The notes under the pieces are model-generated. The model was not told the origin of the DNA, searched no databases, and saw nothing but the letters and a program-made list of their open reading frames with translations. The position numbers and the translations under genes are program-made. From the NCBI GenBank assembly GCA_945863605.1, contig CAMAZP010000014.1:16970-80969 (forward strand): a stretch of 64,000 nt of DNA, in the 5' to 3' direction. Source of the stretch: Chitinophaga pinensis. GTDB taxonomy: Bacteria > Bacteroidota > Bacteroidia > Flavobacteriales_D > Crocinitomicaceae. Shown here one piece after another: positions 63,848 through 64,000 of the stretch (its first letter is position 1; each line of letters begins with the position of its first letter).

Positions 63848-63901
63848 AAAAACCAGAGTGAGAAACAAAGCGAGAGCGAAGTTTTACACTCTGGTTTTTT
63901 T
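63848..63901 (+). terminator. Terminator after tRNA-Leu
   Basis: Arms AAAAACCAGAGTG (63848-63860) and CACTCTGGTTTTT (63887-63899) pair perfectly around a 26-base loop and end in a T run. The right arm lies within the 58-base direct repeat. Confidence 0.7.
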
Positions 63902-64000
63902 GTTCATTCTCACACTCATTCTCGCTCTTGAGTAAAATTTTTGAAACAAAGCGAGAGCGAAGTTTTACACTCTGGTTTTTTTGTTCATTCTCACACTCAT
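63862..64000. repeat. Two copies of a 58-base direct repeat (81-base period)
   Basis: 63862-63919 and 63943-64000 are identical over 58 bases (from GAAACAAAGCGAGAGCGAAG to CTCACACTCAT). The second copy runs to the window edge, so more copies may follow. Each carries the terminator's right arm. Confidence 0.85.

Overview
The window is chromosomal DNA of a low-GC (roughly one third G+C by eye) Bacteroidota, most likely a flavobacterium in the broad sense (Flavobacteriales; a Crocinitomicaceae/Fluviicola-like member is a guess). The evidence is TAnnTTTG-type promoter boxes with no visible Shine-Dalgarno use, a type IX secretion/gliding-associated C-terminal domain on a giant SprB-repeat protein, Bacteroidota families (DUF4837, DUF3109, DUF3098, DUF2007, DUF6671, FISUMP), a LytTR plus propeller sensor-kinase pair, and a flavobacterial carotenoid cluster (CruF-like, CrtZ, CrtYcd-like).

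Layout. 0-15 kb is core: a divergent amidase/LptD pair; an ECF sigma factor with a membrane TPR partner; the minus-strand run rsfS-ftsH-DUF2007-cdsA-psd; birA; a DEAD-box-type helicase; DUF3109. 13.7-25 kb is one long plus-strand run, rimP-nusA-infB-tatA-gatA-lytic transglycosylase-DUF4837-GT2-GT9-UbiA-like, which mixes translation and transcription factors with cell-envelope genes. 25.5-30 kb carries a TraB/GumN protein, then an SDR gene and the carotenoid genes. 29.7-34 kb is the SprB-repeat adhesin-like protein. 34-37.6 kb holds osmC-like, rlmB, a YjjG-like HAD phosphatase and upp.

37.9-60 kb is largely accessory. It has a type II restriction-modification pair (m5C methyltransferase plus a nuclease with an NgoFVII-like tail) bracketed by an 11-bp inverted repeat; an AbiEii-type nucleotidyltransferase toxin with its small partner; a sensor kinase without a response regulator next to it; and a tandem cluster of three modular genes (47.5-50.4 kb). 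Those three genes have different RhuM or ORF6N heads but one nearly identical C-terminal domain that looks phospholipase-D-like. Each is preceded by the same leader, and one copy is a pseudogene. A block of secreted proteins follows (a 901-residue MORN protein, two lipoproteins with related N-termini, a FISUMP lipoprotein), then a LytTR regulator with its propeller kinase. 61-64 kb returns to core genes (ftsX-DUF3098-uppP-truB, tRNA-Leu) and ends in a direct repeat.

The two most interesting signals are (1) the RhuM/ORF6N/PLD-like module cluster, including a relic 34-codon RhuM leader ORF that overlaps the start of the ORF6N gene, and (2) a recurrent arrangement in which a -7 box TAnnTTTG (or a close variant) ends exactly four bases, once three, before the start codon of at least eight genes, which predicts leaderless mRNAs. 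Functional calls rest on motifs read by eye; no database search was possible.
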